Assembly (NCBI RefSeq): GCF_014203425.1
Contig: NZ_JACHJC010000001.1
Location: 3,374,001-3,438,000 of the forward strand
Length of the DNA stretch: 64,000 bases
Direction: 5' to 3'
Source of the DNA: Micromonospora echinospora
GTDB taxonomy: Bacteria > Actinomycetota > Actinomycetes > Mycobacteriales > Micromonosporaceae
Part shown: one piece after another, positions 29,118 through 39,909 of the stretch
Layout of the letters: each line of letters begins with the position of its first letter
Position numbering within the stretch: position 1 is the first letter of the stretch
Program-made: the position numbers and the translations under genes
Notes under the pieces: generated by a model
The model's input: the letters and a program-made list of their open reading frames with translations, nothing else
The model's database searches: none
Told to the model about the DNA's origin: nothing

Positions 29118-29975
29118 CTAGGAGCGGATGCTGGCGGCGCGCGAGGTGGTCTTGCGCGTCAGGTCCACGAAGTCGGGTTCGAAATTCGGATCGGCATTGA
29201 CCGCCTCCCACAGTCGCTGTCGGCCCGCGATGGAGATCGGTAGCAACCTGGCCGGGTCATCGACGGCAGACACCAGCGTGTCGTCGTCCTCCGCAGAGCG
29301 ACGGAGCGGACGAGGGTTGGCGACGTCCAGAGCACGCTCCACGACCGCTCTCATAGGCCCAGCCGCCATCAACTCCAACGAGGTCTCATAGTCGCGTCCG
29401 AGGATGTCCGCGAGGTCCAGCGCCTCGCGTAGTCCCGCCTCCGCGGCCATGATGGCTACGTTGGTGATCAGCTTGTAGTCCACGCCCGCACCGAACTCAC
29501 CCACGTGCCGGGACCTGCCGAGACCATCGAGCACCGACTTCACCTGATCGAAATCGTCGGCCGATCCGCCGACCAGGAACGTGATCGCCCGCTCGCGCGC
29601 GTACTTCACACCGCCAACGATGGGTGAGTCGAGCACGGCCACTCCGCTGGGTGCCGCCGCGCGGACCTGGTCGATGATTGCTCGGGTGGTAGTCGAGCAG
29701 ATCAGCACTGATGCACCAGATCGAGCGCCGGCGAGTACTCCGTCGTCTCCCAAGTAGGCGGTCGGGATGTCATTCGACATCACAAGGCCGAAGATCACCT
29801 CAGCGCCCCGCGCCGCTTCTGCGGCCGACGCGACCGGGGTCGTCCCCATGCTCCTAGCTGTTTCGAGCCGGGAGTCCGAGATATCAGATACCCGCACCTG
29901 ATGTCCGGCAGCGAGGAGATGAGGCGCCATCTGCTCGCCCATGTCGCCGAATCCCACGATTGCGATCGTTGCCAT
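29118..29975 (-). CDS. 3-hydroxyisobutyrate dehydrogenase-like NAD(P)-binding oxidoreductase
   Basis: A 285-aa beta-hydroxyacid dehydrogenase. The Rossmann motif GFGDMG is at 8-13, the substrate motif DSPIVGGVKYA near 117 corresponds to the family DxPVSGG block, and the catalytic Lys is in VDYKLITN near 168. The C-terminal helical domain is present. The family oxidises 3-hydroxyisobutyrate, tartronate semialdehyde and similar compounds, or acts as imine reductase. It leads a two-gene operon with the isochorismatase-like gene and lies about 60 bases downstream of the GPP34 gene on the same strand. Confidence 0.88.
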   Translation of the reverse strand: MATIAIVGFGDMGEQMAPHLLAAGHQVRVSDISDSRLETARSMGTTPVASAAEAARGAEVIFGLVMSNDIPTAYLGDDGVLAGARSGASVLICSTTTRAIIDQVRAAAPSGVAVLDSPIVGGVKYARERAITFLVGGSADDFDQVKSVLDGLGRSRHVGEFGAGVDYKLITNVAIMAAEAGLREALDLADILGRDYETSLELMAAGPMRAVVERALDVANPRPLRRSAEDDDTLVSAVDDPARLLPISIAGRQRLWEAVNADPNFEPDFVDLTRKTTSRAASIRS

Positions 29976-30686
29976 ACATCTAGCTCCTATTCAATACATC
30001 TGTTTCCACGGGCAGGAGGTGGCAGGCCATGGACTTACGCCGGTGCTCCTTCCGGGTGGCGTTGGGCGAAGTCCCGGATGATGGCGCTGGCGTCCGGGCC
30101 GGCGCGATCGGTGAATGACGGGCGATGTACCCCGGCGGCGTGGAGCCGGGGGTCGTCCGGGTCCACCTGAGCGCTTACCTCGTCGTGGTCGCCAGGTTGG
30201 CAGGCGGCAGTGGCGGCGACGATCGCCGCCGCGGTGCGAGTCACCGCGGTGGTGAGCGCCTGGGATCCCCAATGGCCGCGTCCGATCTCGCTGGCTCGGG
30301 TCACCGTCGTCGACGTCCAGGGCAGCGGGGGCCGCAGCGAAGGCACGGCGCCGCTGGCGAAGAGCAGCCCGATGATCGCCGCAGTGCGGGGATCCGCGGC
30401 TTCGCCGTCCGCCAGGACCCGGCGGATCCGCGCTCGCAGCTGCGTCGCCTCACGATGTAGCAGGCCGCGGTCCACGAGCCGGTCGAGCACCACCCACCAC
30501 AGATCGGTGCCGAGCGCGACGAGCAGCGGCCGCACCCGCTGGGTCTTCTCGGCGACGGTGTCGTAGGCCGACTGCAGCAGCGGGTCGGGCAGCGGACCCT
30601 CGCCCGCCGGGGTGACCCGCGGGCCGTCCAGCACCCCGGAGTTGTCGGTCTGGATCCGACCGAGCAGGGCAAGCTCGGTGAGCACC

Positions 30687-32039
<1,353 letters not shown>

Positions 32040-32311
32040 CTCGGATCCTCTCGTCTTCGGCACAAGACTTCCGTCACTGGCGGCGCCATCGCATCGGTGT
32101 GAACGCCTTAGCTCGCACCGTCAGCTCACCGTGTCGGGTGCGAGCTGGTCGCTGGCGTGCGAGTAGCAGGCGAGGGGCGGCCGGTACGCGGTTGACCAGC
32201 GATGAAAGCCGTGGGCCTGGGGCCCGCCTCGACCTGCGGCATCCGCTTCGTCAGCCGCTCCGTGTGGAGATCACGGGCTTGCTGCGGCGATCAAGATCAG
32301 AAAGAATTGCG

Positions 32312-32335
32312 GTTCGCGTCGGTGAGAACTACCTA
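32312..32335 (+). promoter_or_regulatory. conserved upstream element of the LuxR genes (copy 3)
   Basis: Same 24-base element as at 14828 and 17319, here 44 bases before the TTG start, with one change (GTGAGAA instead of GTGACAA). Sequence between the element and the start is less conserved than the element itself. The remaining 32040-32311 interval has no gene. Confidence 0.5.
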
Positions 32336-32379
32336 ACTCCGGCCCGACGGACCTCAACCAGCCTCGGATGGGAGCGGAA

Positions 32380-35115
32380 TTGACCGACCTTCTCGGCCGG
32401 CGCGCGGAGCGCATCGCCATCGAACACCTGCTCGCCCAGGTTCAAGCTGGACGCAGCGGGAAGCTGGTGGTGCGCGGGGAAGCGGGCATCGGGAAGACCG
32501 CGATCCTGGAGTACACCCGTGGCGTCGCGGTCGGATCGGGGTTCCGGGTGGAGCACTCGGTCGGAGTGGAGTCCGAGCGGCTGTTCGCGTTCGCCGGTCT
32601 GCATCAGCTGTGCAGGCCGCTGCTGGACCGCGCGGCTCCGCTGCCCGAGCCGCAGCAGGCCGCCCTCGGCGTGGCGTTCGGCCTACGCGACGGGCCTGCG
32701 CCGGACCGGTTCCTGGTCGGGCTGGCCACCCTCAACCTGCTGGCCGAGGTCGCCGAGGACGGGCCGCTGTTGTGCCTCGTCGACGATGCGCAATGGCTGG
32801 ACGAGGCTTCCGGGCAGGTGCTGGCGTTCGTGGCACGTCGGTTGGCAGCCGAGCAGGTGGCGCTGGTGTTCGCGCTACGCGACGCCAGCGCCAGTCACCC
32901 GTTCTCCGGATTGCCTGAGCTGAGCCTGGGCGGACTCGGTGAGCCCGACGCCCGGACGCTGCTGACGGCCGCGGTCCGCGCACCGCTGGACGGCCGGGTA
33001 CGCGATCGGATCGTCGCCGAAGCGCGCGGCAACCCGCTGGCGCTGCTGGAACTCCCCCGCAGTACGCGGCCCACCCAGCTGGCCGGCGGGTTCGAGCTGC
33101 CCGACACCCTCAGCGTCCCGTATCGCGTCGAGGACGAATTCCGGCGCCGCTCCGACGATCTGCCCCCCGACACCCAACTGCTACTGCTGGTCGCCGCCGC
33201 CGAGCCGACCGGCGACGTGACGCTGCTGTGGCGCGCCGCCGCCGAGCTGAGGATCGCCCGCGAGGCGGCCGCACCCGCAGAAGCCGCCGGACTGCTCGAG
33301 ATCGATACCAGGGTGCGGTTCTGTCATCCGTTGGCGCGTTCGGCGGTCTACCGGGCCACCACGCCGCCCGACCACCGCCGCGCCCACGGCGCCCTGGCCG
33401 CCGCCATCGACCCGCAGACCAACCCGGACCGGCGCGCCTGGCACCGCGCACAAGCGGTCCTGGGCACCGACGAGGAAGCCGCCGCGGAGCTGGAGCGCTC
33501 GGCGGGCCGGGCGCGGGCCCGTGGCGGGCTGGCCGCCGCAGCCGCATTCCTGCAGCGCGCGGCAGCCCTCACCCCCGATCACGCCACCCGTGCTCGGCGG
33601 ATGCTGGGAGCCGCCCGCGCCAAGCACGAGGCCGGCGCGTCCGACAGCGCGCTGGACCTGCTCACGACGGCACCGCTCGAGCCGCTGGATTCCCTGCAAC
33701 GCGCGCATCTCGACCTGTTGCGAGCCCAGATCGCCTTCCACCTGACCCGAGGCACCGAGGTGCCGGGCATGCTGATGGATGCCGCCAAGGCACTCGCCCC
33801 GTTGGACGCTGCGCTGTCCCGCGAGACCTACCTACATGCGCTGGATGCGGCGATCATCAACGGAGGGGGTGACGCGGCGCGCATCGCCGAAGCGGCCTTG
33901 GCCGCCCCCGCACCCGGGACGCCGACGCGACCGGTGGACCTGCTCCTCGACGGGCTCACGACGACCTTGAGCAAGGGCTGTGCGGCGGGAGTGTCAGGTC
34001 TACGGCTCGCGTTGGAAGCGTTCCGCGACGGCCCGCAGGCGGAATCTGTGCAGTGCAGCCAGAGCGACCGGTGGCTGTGGCTGGCCGGCCGCAGCGCCGT
34101 GGCGATCCTCGACGACGAGCTGCTCCATGTGCTGGCCAGCCGCAACGTCCAGCTCGCTCGTGAGGCCGGCGCGCTGGCGACGCTCCCCGCCGCACTGAAC
34201 TTCCTGTCCATCACATCGGTCCTGACGGGCGATCTCGCCCGCGCCGACGAGCTGACCACCGAGGCCACGGTGATCACACAGGCCACCGGGGGCGTGCCGT
34301 TGCGCCATGCTCGCGTCATTCTCCACGCCTGGCGTGGTGACCAAGCCGAGACCACCGCGCTCGACGCCACCGTCGCCAGCGATGACACCTACCCCGACGA
34401 GGGCGCGGAGGTCTCCCTGGCTCAGTACGCGATGGCAGTGCTCCACAACGGGTTGGGCAACTACTCGGTCGCGCAGGAAGCGGCGACGAGGGCGTGCAGG
34501 TCTGACGAACAGTCGATCAGCAGCGCGTGCCTACCCGAGCTCATCGAGGCTTCCGTCCGTGCCGGCGAGCCGGCACGAGCAGCGCTCGCACTGGAGCAGT
34601 TCACCTCACTCGCAGTTGCGTGCGGCACCTCGTGGGCGCTGGGCCTGGCCGCGCGCTCACGAGCGCTGACCAGCGCAGGGCCTGATGCCGAGGAGCACTA
34701 CCGCGAAGCGATCGAACGGCTCGGAAAGTCCCGGATGGCCGGCGACGCGGCTCGTGCTCGGCTCGTCTACGGCGAGTGGCTGCGCCGCGAAGGGCGGCGC
34801 CAGGACGCGCGCGACCAACTCCACACCGCCCATCAACTGCTGTCGGACATGGGCGCGGGCGCATTCGCCGAGCGGGCCGCCCGCGAACTCCGCGCCACCG
34901 GCGAACACCCACGAAAGCGCACCGCCCACCCGACCGACGCCCTCACCCCACACGAGGTGCACATCGCCCGGCTGGTAGCCACCGGGGCGACCTCCCGGGA
35001 GATCGGCGCACAACTGTTCCTCAGTCCCCGCACCATCGAAGCCCACCTGCGCAACATCTTCCGCAAACTCGGCATCACCTCCCGCCGGCAACTCAAAGAT
35101 GTGCGGCTGCCCTGA
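32380..35115 (+). CDS. large ATP-binding LuxR-family regulator (copy 3)
   Basis: A 911-aa paralogue of the regulator at 12026-14797: Walker A GEAGIGKT near 37, Walker B LLCLVDDAQ near 128, TPR-like middle, and C-terminal LuxR helix-turn-helix (GATSREIGAQLFLSPRTIEA). I chose TTG at 32380 because GGGAGCGGAA precedes it exactly as it precedes the ATG of the broken copy 2; ATG at 32368 is the alternative. It is divergent from the stub, hydrolase and GPP34 genes and is their likely regulator. The helix-turn-helix is almost identical to that of copy 1, so the two could share target sites. Confidence 0.9.
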   Translation: MTDLLGRRAERIAIEHLLAQVQAGRSGKLVVRGEAGIGKTAILEYTRGVAVGSGFRVEHSVGVESERLFAFAGLHQLCRPLLDRAAPLPEPQQAALGVAFGLRDGPAPDRFLVGLATLNLLAEVAEDGPLLCLVDDAQWLDEASGQVLAFVARRLAAEQVALVFALRDASASHPFSGLPELSLGGLGEPDARTLLTAAVRAPLDGRVRDRIVAEARGNPLALLELPRSTRPTQLAGGFELPDTLSVPYRVEDEFRRRSDDLPPDTQLLLLVAAAEPTGDVTLLWRAAAELRIAREAAAPAEAAGLLEIDTRVRFCHPLARSAVYRATTPPDHRRAHGALAAAIDPQTNPDRRAWHRAQAVLGTDEEAAAELERSAGRARARGGLAAAAAFLQRAAALTPDHATRARRMLGAARAKHEAGASDSALDLLTTAPLEPLDSLQRAHLDLLRAQIAFHLTRGTEVPGMLMDAAKALAPLDAALSRETYLHALDAAIINGGGDAARIAEAALAAPAPGTPTRPVDLLLDGLTTTLSKGCAAGVSGLRLALEAFRDGPQAESVQCSQSDRWLWLAGRSAVAILDDELLHVLASRNVQLAREAGALATLPAALNFLSITSVLTGDLARADELTTEATVITQATGGVPLRHARVILHAWRGDQAETTALDATVASDDTYPDEGAEVSLAQYAMAVLHNGLGNYSVAQEAATRACRSDEQSISSACLPELIEASVRAGEPARAALALEQFTSLAVACGTSWALGLAARSRALTSAGPDAEEHYREAIERLGKSRMAGDAARARLVYGEWLRREGRRQDARDQLHTAHQLLSDMGAGAFAERAARELRATGEHPRKRTAHPTDALTPHEVHIARLVATGATSREIGAQLFLSPRTIEAHLRNIFRKLGITSRRQLKDVRLP

Positions 35116-35235
35116 GCGGGCCGGCACCCCGCCGCCGTCTGCGAGATTCACAAGCGTCTCCACACCGAAGTAGACCGCAGGTTCGTGGACACGGCGTGCG
35201 CTGTTGATCACGGTCGAGACCCACCCACGAGAACG

Positions 35236-36198
35236 TCACGAGGGCCATCTTTGGCTACCCGCGAGCTGCGCCCCCGAGAGCGCGGACGCGGGTCGCGCGG
35301 CCGCCGAGTGCGGTGTTCGCGTAGGGCCGCTGCGCCGGGTGCGCATCCCGACCACCAGGGCTGTGATGACGACAACTGCGCTGGGAACGAGGACCCCGAT
35401 CGTCGCGGCGCCCGCTGCGCGATCCGTCACGACGTTGCCGATATCGGTGCGCAGCGCAGCATCGAACACGAAGGACAGGGTGTTGTACGTCGCGTGTAGC
35501 ACCACTGCGATCTCGATGCCCCCGGTGCGCCAGGTGATGAGCGTGAGCCCGACGCCGAAGATCAGGTACCAGAGGTTCAGCCAGATGTCGGTCGACAGGT
35601 GGACCACCGCGAAGGCGACGCTGGAGACCAGCACACCGACGGCGAGGCCCGCCCGCGCTCCGCGGGTCCAGCCACCTGCGACGCGGAAGATGAGCCCACG
35701 GAACCCGTATTCCTCACCTGCGGCCTGCAGGGGCGTGAGCAGGAGCGTGGCGAGGAGTATCCACAGCACGTCGGTGTAACTCCATTCGGTCTGCGGCAGC
35801 GGGACCCAGTAGTGGAACGCCATGACGGCAACCCACGCGGGGGTGATCAGAAGCAGCGCGCGCCCGAAGATGTCGAACCGGAATCGCGAGATCACCGAGT
35901 GCAGCGAGGGGCCTCTCAGGCCGTAGAGCCACCGCTGGATGAGCATGCTCCACGGGATGACCAGTGCGACGGAAACCATGCCGGCGGCGTGCATCAGAGG
36001 CGTCCACTCAGCGCGCCCGTCGGTGTCGATGGCGGCATCCACGAACGCCGCCATCAGGCTGAGAGCGACGCCGGACAGCGTCATCCCGACGATCAGAAGC
36101 ACGATCGCGAGGATGCCACGACCGATACGACGTCTCTCCCCGGCCAGCACCCGGTGGTACTCGACATCGGGCGGAACGGTGTGCGCTTGCTGGGTCAT
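35236..36198 (-). CDS. CPBP-family intramembrane metalloprotease
   Basis: A 320-aa membrane protein with about eight hydrophobic segments. The CPBP (CAAX protease and bacteriocin-processing) motifs are present: GEEYGFRG near 160 (EExxxR), FAVVHL near 196 and LHATYNT near 235, which provide the catalytic Glu and His residues. Bacterial members process prenylated proteins or peptides or give self-immunity to bacteriocins. ATG at 36198 follows GAAGGAAGACTC. It is downstream of the multidrug export gene and a small open frame on the same strand, and convergent with the LuxR gene. Confidence 0.9.
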   Translation of the reverse strand: MTQQAHTVPPDVEYHRVLAGERRRIGRGILAIVLLIVGMTLSGVALSLMAAFVDAAIDTDGRAEWTPLMHAAGMVSVALVIPWSMLIQRWLYGLRGPSLHSVISRFRFDIFGRALLLITPAWVAVMAFHYWVPLPQTEWSYTDVLWILLATLLLTPLQAAGEEYGFRGLIFRVAGGWTRGARAGLAVGVLVSSVAFAVVHLSTDIWLNLWYLIFGVGLTLITWRTGGIEIAVVLHATYNTLSFVFDAALRTDIGNVVTDRAAGAATIGVLVPSAVVVITALVVGMRTRRSGPTRTPHSAAARPASALSGAQLAGSQRWPS

Positions 36199-36357
36199 GA
36201 GTCTTCCTTCGAGGTGGATTGCCGGAGCAGGCGTATGAGTGGTTCGGGGTTACGCGGTAAAAGCTGTCCGTGCGGCACGCACTCGAGGCGCCGAGTTGGA
36301 CGATGGGGCTCTCCAGCAGGGGCCTGGCGGAGGGTCGGCCCGATCGAGGCAGGACGG

Positions 36358-36501
36358 TCAGGACGCCGTGAGGCTTGTCTGCCAGGTACTCGAGACGGAG
36401 CGCAGGGTCTCGCCCGACGGCGCTGTGCCGGCGTCGTCCTTCGGCCCGCCGAGGGTCGCGGCCCCGCCCTCGGCGAGTGGTTCGTCCTGCTGATCGGTCA
36501 T
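36358..36501 (-). CDS. possible 47-aa Ser/Thr-rich small protein
   Basis: An open frame starts with ATG three bases after the stop of the small multidrug export gene and encodes MTDQQDEPLAEGGAATLGG..., ending with SVSSTWQTSLTAS. The first part is acidic, the end is rich in Ser and Thr, and there is no Cys. The tight spacing suggests translational coupling. It lies in the part of the repeat missing from the left arm. I do not recognise it; it may be a real small operon member or chance. Confidence 0.35.
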   Translation of the reverse strand: MTDQQDEPLAEGGAATLGGPKDDAGTAPSGETLRSVSSTWQTSLTAS

Positions 36502-36504
36502 GGC

Positions 36505-37077
36505 TCACGACACCTCGATGACGAAGGTGAGCGTGGCCCACGCCGCGACGGTGCCAATCGTCGTCCAGATGACGATGGAGATGGCCTGCCAGAGCAGGAC
36601 CCACCTGCGTGGAGTTCCGCCGCCCACGAGGATCGCCGACGTGATCTGGGTCGGGATGGCGAGAGGGCCGAGGATGCTCGCACCGGGGACGCCAAAACGC
36701 ACGAGCCATCTGTTGAAGCGCCGACGCCCCTTCGACTCCGGCTTCGTGGCTGCCGTCTCCTGGTACGCACCGAGGGCGCTCGATCGCGCTCCTGCGCCTC
36801 CGCTCACCCCGACTGGGCTGCGTCGTCGATCGACGATGGTCGTCCTGGCGCGTGAGGTGACCGCGACGACCAGCAGCACGCACAGAAAGTTCCCTGCGGC
36901 TGCTGCGACGCCTGCGACGATGGGATGGAGACCACCGGCTATGCCGATGATGGCCGCTCCCTCGCCGTCGACAAACGGGATCGCGCCCGCCAGCATGACG
37001 ATGAACGGCTGGACGATCCCGGGCACTTGGGCGGCGAGCTCCTGGAAATTGCTGATGAGCTGATCGATTGGACTCAT
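36505..37077 (-). CDS. small multidrug export family membrane protein
   Basis: A 190-aa protein of the small multidrug export family (PF06695-like): MLAGAIPFVDGEGAAIIGIAG near 28-48 is its hallmark, followed by GNFLCVLLVVAV, a positively charged cytoplasmic loop (VDRRRSP to ESKGRRR), FGVPGASILGPLAIPTQITSA and a last helix. ATG 37077 follows GGTGAGGACCAGAC. The transport activity of the family is little tested. The left arm of the repeat carries the same gene without its last helix. Confidence 0.88.
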   Translation of the reverse strand: MSPIDQLISNFQELAAQVPGIVQPFIVMLAGAIPFVDGEGAAIIGIAGGLHPIVAGVAAAAGNFLCVLLVVAVTSRARTTIVDRRRSPVGVSGGAGARSSALGAYQETAATKPESKGRRRFNRWLVRFGVPGASILGPLAIPTQITSAILVGGGTPRRWVLLWQAISIVIWTTIGTVAAWATLTFVIEVS

Positions 37078-37110
37078 GTCTGGTCCTCACCTTCATGTGA
37101 TGTGAGTGCG

Positions 37111-37311
37111 TCATGTGGCGGCGCGGCAGTCCTCGTCGTCGAGGGAGTCGATGAAGGTGCGCAGGGCGTCGTTGACCCCGCCAACGTGCGCCCAGAGCAG
37201 CCCGTGGGGAACGCCCTCGATTTCTACCTAGTGGGCATCGGGCAGTGCCGGGAAGAAGCGGTGGGCCGTCGCATCGATGGGCAGGATCCCGTCGGCGGTG
37301 CCGTATTCCAT
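37111..37311 (-). pseudogene. C-terminal remnant of an alpha/beta hydrolase gene
   Basis: From ATG 37311 the frame reads [17 protein letters not shown] and, after an in-frame TAG, VEIEGVPHGLLWAHVGGVN and LRTFIDSLDDED. This matches the last quarter of the hydrolase at 30866 ([29 protein letters not shown]). The nucleophile part is absent and a nonsense codon interrupts the remnant. Its last codons are also at the edge of the left repeat arm near 22990. Confidence 0.8.
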
Positions 37312-37349
37312 GGTGTTCTTTCCTGTGGTGAGCCAGTGCGGACCGTTGC

Positions 37350-38369
37350 CTAGGTGGATCGTGTGGCGGCTTTGTCCTTGTCACGGGCGGGTCGACGAGG
37401 CGAGTGGTCCGATGACGATGCGGTGGAGATCGTCGACGTCGGCGCGGTGTGCCAAGGCGGGCGGATCGGAATCGCGTTGTCCAACGCGTCCATGTCGGTG
37501 CGCTCGTCCGCACGGACCAGGCCCTTCGCCGCGGATTGGAGCGCTTCCCTGAACGATCGAGCGCTCTGGAACCGGTCCTTTCGGTCCTTGGCGAGCGCCG
37601 TGAGGAGCACCGCGTCAAGCGCCGGAGTCACCTCGGTGCGGTAGGCGCTGGCTCGCGAGGGCTCCTGGTGCACGTGCTGATAGGCGACGGCAACCGGGTT
37701 GTCGCCGATGAAGGGCGGCCGCCCGGTCAGCAACTCGTAGAGCAGGCAGCCCGCGGAGTACAGGTCGCTGCGCGCGTCGGCGACCTCACCGCGCACCTGT
37801 TCGGGAGAGAGGTACTGGGCGGTTCCGAGGAGTTCGTGGGTCTGGGTTGGTGGGGCGCCGGCACCACCATCGACACGCGCGATGCCGAAATCCACGACCT
37901 TGATTGCGCCGTCGGGAGTGACTATGACGTTGGCGGGCTTGATGTCGCGATGGACAACGCCTGCGCGATGGCTGAACTCGAGTGCCGACAGGACCGCTAC
38001 CTGATGCTGGATCGACTCCTCCAGCGTGAGCGCGCCCTCGCGGAGGCGGGCCCCCAGCGACTGGCCGGCGACGTGCTCCATGACGATGAACGGAACGTTC
38101 GGCTCGTCCGCCCGACTGCCTTCGACGTGCTCATGTCCGACGTCATGAACGGAGACGATGCCGGGGTGATTGAGGCGGGCGACTGCCTGTGCTTCCCGCC
38201 GGAACCGGGACCGGAACAGCGGATCGTGGGCTAGCTCTGCGCGGAGCACCTTGACCGCGACCCAGCGCTTGAGCCGGATGTCACGCGCCAGGTGAACAAC
38301 GGCCATGCCGCCCCGGCCCAGGACGTCGCAGAGCTCATAGCGTCCGCCAAGCACACGATCCGTACTCAT
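37350..38369 (-). CDS. soluble Hanks-type serine/threonine protein kinase (copy 2)
   Basis: A 339-aa kinase: glycine loop LGRGGMA near 17-23, Lys40 in VAVK, HRDIKPAN at 140-147, DFG at 160-162, SPEQVRG near 189, LLTGRPPFIG near 214. It aligns residue for residue with the kinase at 15363. The C-terminal 40 residues are Ser/Thr/Pro-rich and basic, and could be autophosphorylated. No membrane helix. ATG 38369 follows GAGAGGACTC and gives the same start as the paralogue; the longer frame adds four residues. It is inverted relative to copy 1 and marks the outer edge of the mirrored region. Confidence 0.92.
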   Translation of the reverse strand: MSTDRVLGGRYELCDVLGRGGMAVVHLARDIRLKRWVAVKVLRAELAHDPLFRSRFRREAQAVARLNHPGIVSVHDVGHEHVEGSRADEPNVPFIVMEHVAGQSLGARLREGALTLEESIQHQVAVLSALEFSHRAGVVHRDIKPANVIVTPDGAIKVVDFGIARVDGGAGAPPTQTHELLGTAQYLSPEQVRGEVADARSDLYSAGCLLYELLTGRPPFIGDNPVAVAYQHVHQEPSRASAYRTEVTPALDAVLLTALAKDRKDRFQSARSFREALQSAAKGLVRADERTDMDALDNAIPIRPPWHTAPTSTISTASSSDHSPRRPARDKDKAATRST

Positions 38370-38666
38370 GAGTCCTCTCAACTTTCTCGTGGTCGGTGCG
38401 TACCGGGAACGGGTTCGACGTGGATGGGTGCGTCTGGTCTGAAGACGCCCGCCACGGGGCTCCGGAGTCCATCAGTCCCCGGGTACGCCGGGGTCCGGAC
38501 GCTCGATCCTGGCGACGTCATCAGGCTCGCACCGGGGGCACAGCCCTCGCGTCGGTCACAACCACGTAGGTCCTCACGGCCTAGCGCCGCCGAAGACCTC
38601 TGAACTTGCAGGCGCTGATTTGCAAGTACCACGCTTCGCATCAGGGATTACTACGGTGGCGGCTAC
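38370..38666. other. intergenic stretch before the IS nest
   Basis: No gene is visible. It should contain the kinase promoter. A short palindrome, ACTTGCA (38604-38610) and TGCAAGT (38621-38627), lies about 240 bases upstream of the kinase start. Confidence 0.4.
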
Positions 38667-39909
38667 CTAGTGCCGTGACCACGAACGTTCACGGTGTTGG
38701 TTGACACGCCGCGCGGCCTGTCGGCCGGGCGGCGTTGTGCCGGTCAGGCTGTGGCGGTGGCAGATCCTGTACGTGTGCGGCGGCTGAGTGATCATGAAGG
38801 TCAACAGCTGCTCAGAATCACCCGCCGGGGAACCGGTTCCCCGATCCGACTGCGACGGGCGATGGTCGTGCTCGCCTCGGCCGGCGGGAACATGGTGCCG
38901 GCCATCGCCCGCCTCGTCCAGGCCGACGAGGACACGATCCGGCAGGTCATCCACCGGTTCAACGAGATGGGGATGGCCAGCCTAAACCCTCAGTGGGCGG
39001 GTGGCCGTCCCCGCCAGATCAGTCCTGACGAAGAGCAGTTCATCGTCGAGACGGCAACACCCGCCCCGAGAAGCTGGGGCGACCGTTACCCGGTGGAGCA
39101 TCCGCAAACTCACCGATCACCTGCGCGTTCACTCCGTTCGACGGATCCGCATCGGGCGGGAGCGACTGCGGCAGATCCTGCACCGACACAAGCTCACCTT
39201 CCAGCGGACCAAGACGTGGAAGGAGTCCACCGACCCGGACCGGGACGCCAAACTCGCCCGGATCGAGCATGTGAGCAGTCACTTCCCGCAGCGGGTGTTC
39301 GCCTTCGACGAGTTCGGGCCCCTCGTGATCCGTCCCCAGGCCGGCACCGGGTGGGCGCCTGCGGGCCACCCGCACCGACTGCCCGCGAACTGCCACAAGC
39401 TGCACGGCGTCCGGCAGTTCCACGGCTGCTACTCCGTCGGCGACGACCAGCTTTGGGGCGTCGTCCGACGCCGTAAGAGCGCCGCGAACACCCTGGCCGC
39501 ACTCAAGTCGATCCGCGCCGCGCGTCCGGACGGGGCACCGATCTACGTCATCCTGGACAACCTGTCCGCGCACAAAGGGCGCAAGATCCGGACGTGGGCA
39601 GCCCACAACAAGGTCAGGCTCTGCTTCACCCCGACCTACGCCTCCTGGGCCAACCCGATCGAGGCCCAATTCGGGCCGCTATGCACCTTCGTCATCGCCG
39701 GCTCGAACCACCCCAACCACCCCGCGCTGACCCGGCGGCTGCAGGCCTACCTGCGCTGGCGCAACGCCAACGCCCGCCACCCCGACATCCTGGCCGCCCA
39801 ACGCCGCGAACGCGCCCGAATCCGCAGCGAAAGCCAACGACGCTGGGGCCAACCCGCAGCCCGCGCAGCCTGACCCCAACACCGCGAACGTTCGTGGTCA
39901 CGGCACTAG
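38667..39909 (+). mobile_element. IS630-family insertion sequence
   Basis: Inverted repeats of 34 bases with a single mismatch (38667-38700 and 39876-39909) bound a 1.24-kb element. Both ends sit at CTAG, with TA duplicated as expected for IS630/Tc1-type insertion. The transposase inside is broken, so the element is probably not autonomous. Confidence 0.88.
38751..39873 (+). pseudogene. IS630-family transposase with frameshifts
   Basis: The first part, from GTG 38751 (VAVADPVRVRRLSDHEGQQL), carries the helix-turn-helix and ends ETAT. The next conserved piece TRPEKLGRPL is in a second frame, and VTRWSIRKLTDHL up to the C-terminus (AFDEFGPLVIR, ILDNLSAHKG, YASWANPIEAQFG, a DDE-type core) is in a third. 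Two shifts within about 40 bases (39055-39095) argue for decay rather than a single programmed frameshift. Confidence 0.85.

Larger units (their letters stand above)
35189..37160. repeat. inverted repeat 2, right arm (complete)
   Basis: Inverted counterpart of 22988-23880, with an extra 1079 bases (about 35503-36581) that the left arm has lost. It holds the intact CPBP protease and small multidrug export genes and the tail of a hydrolase gene. Confidence 0.9.
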
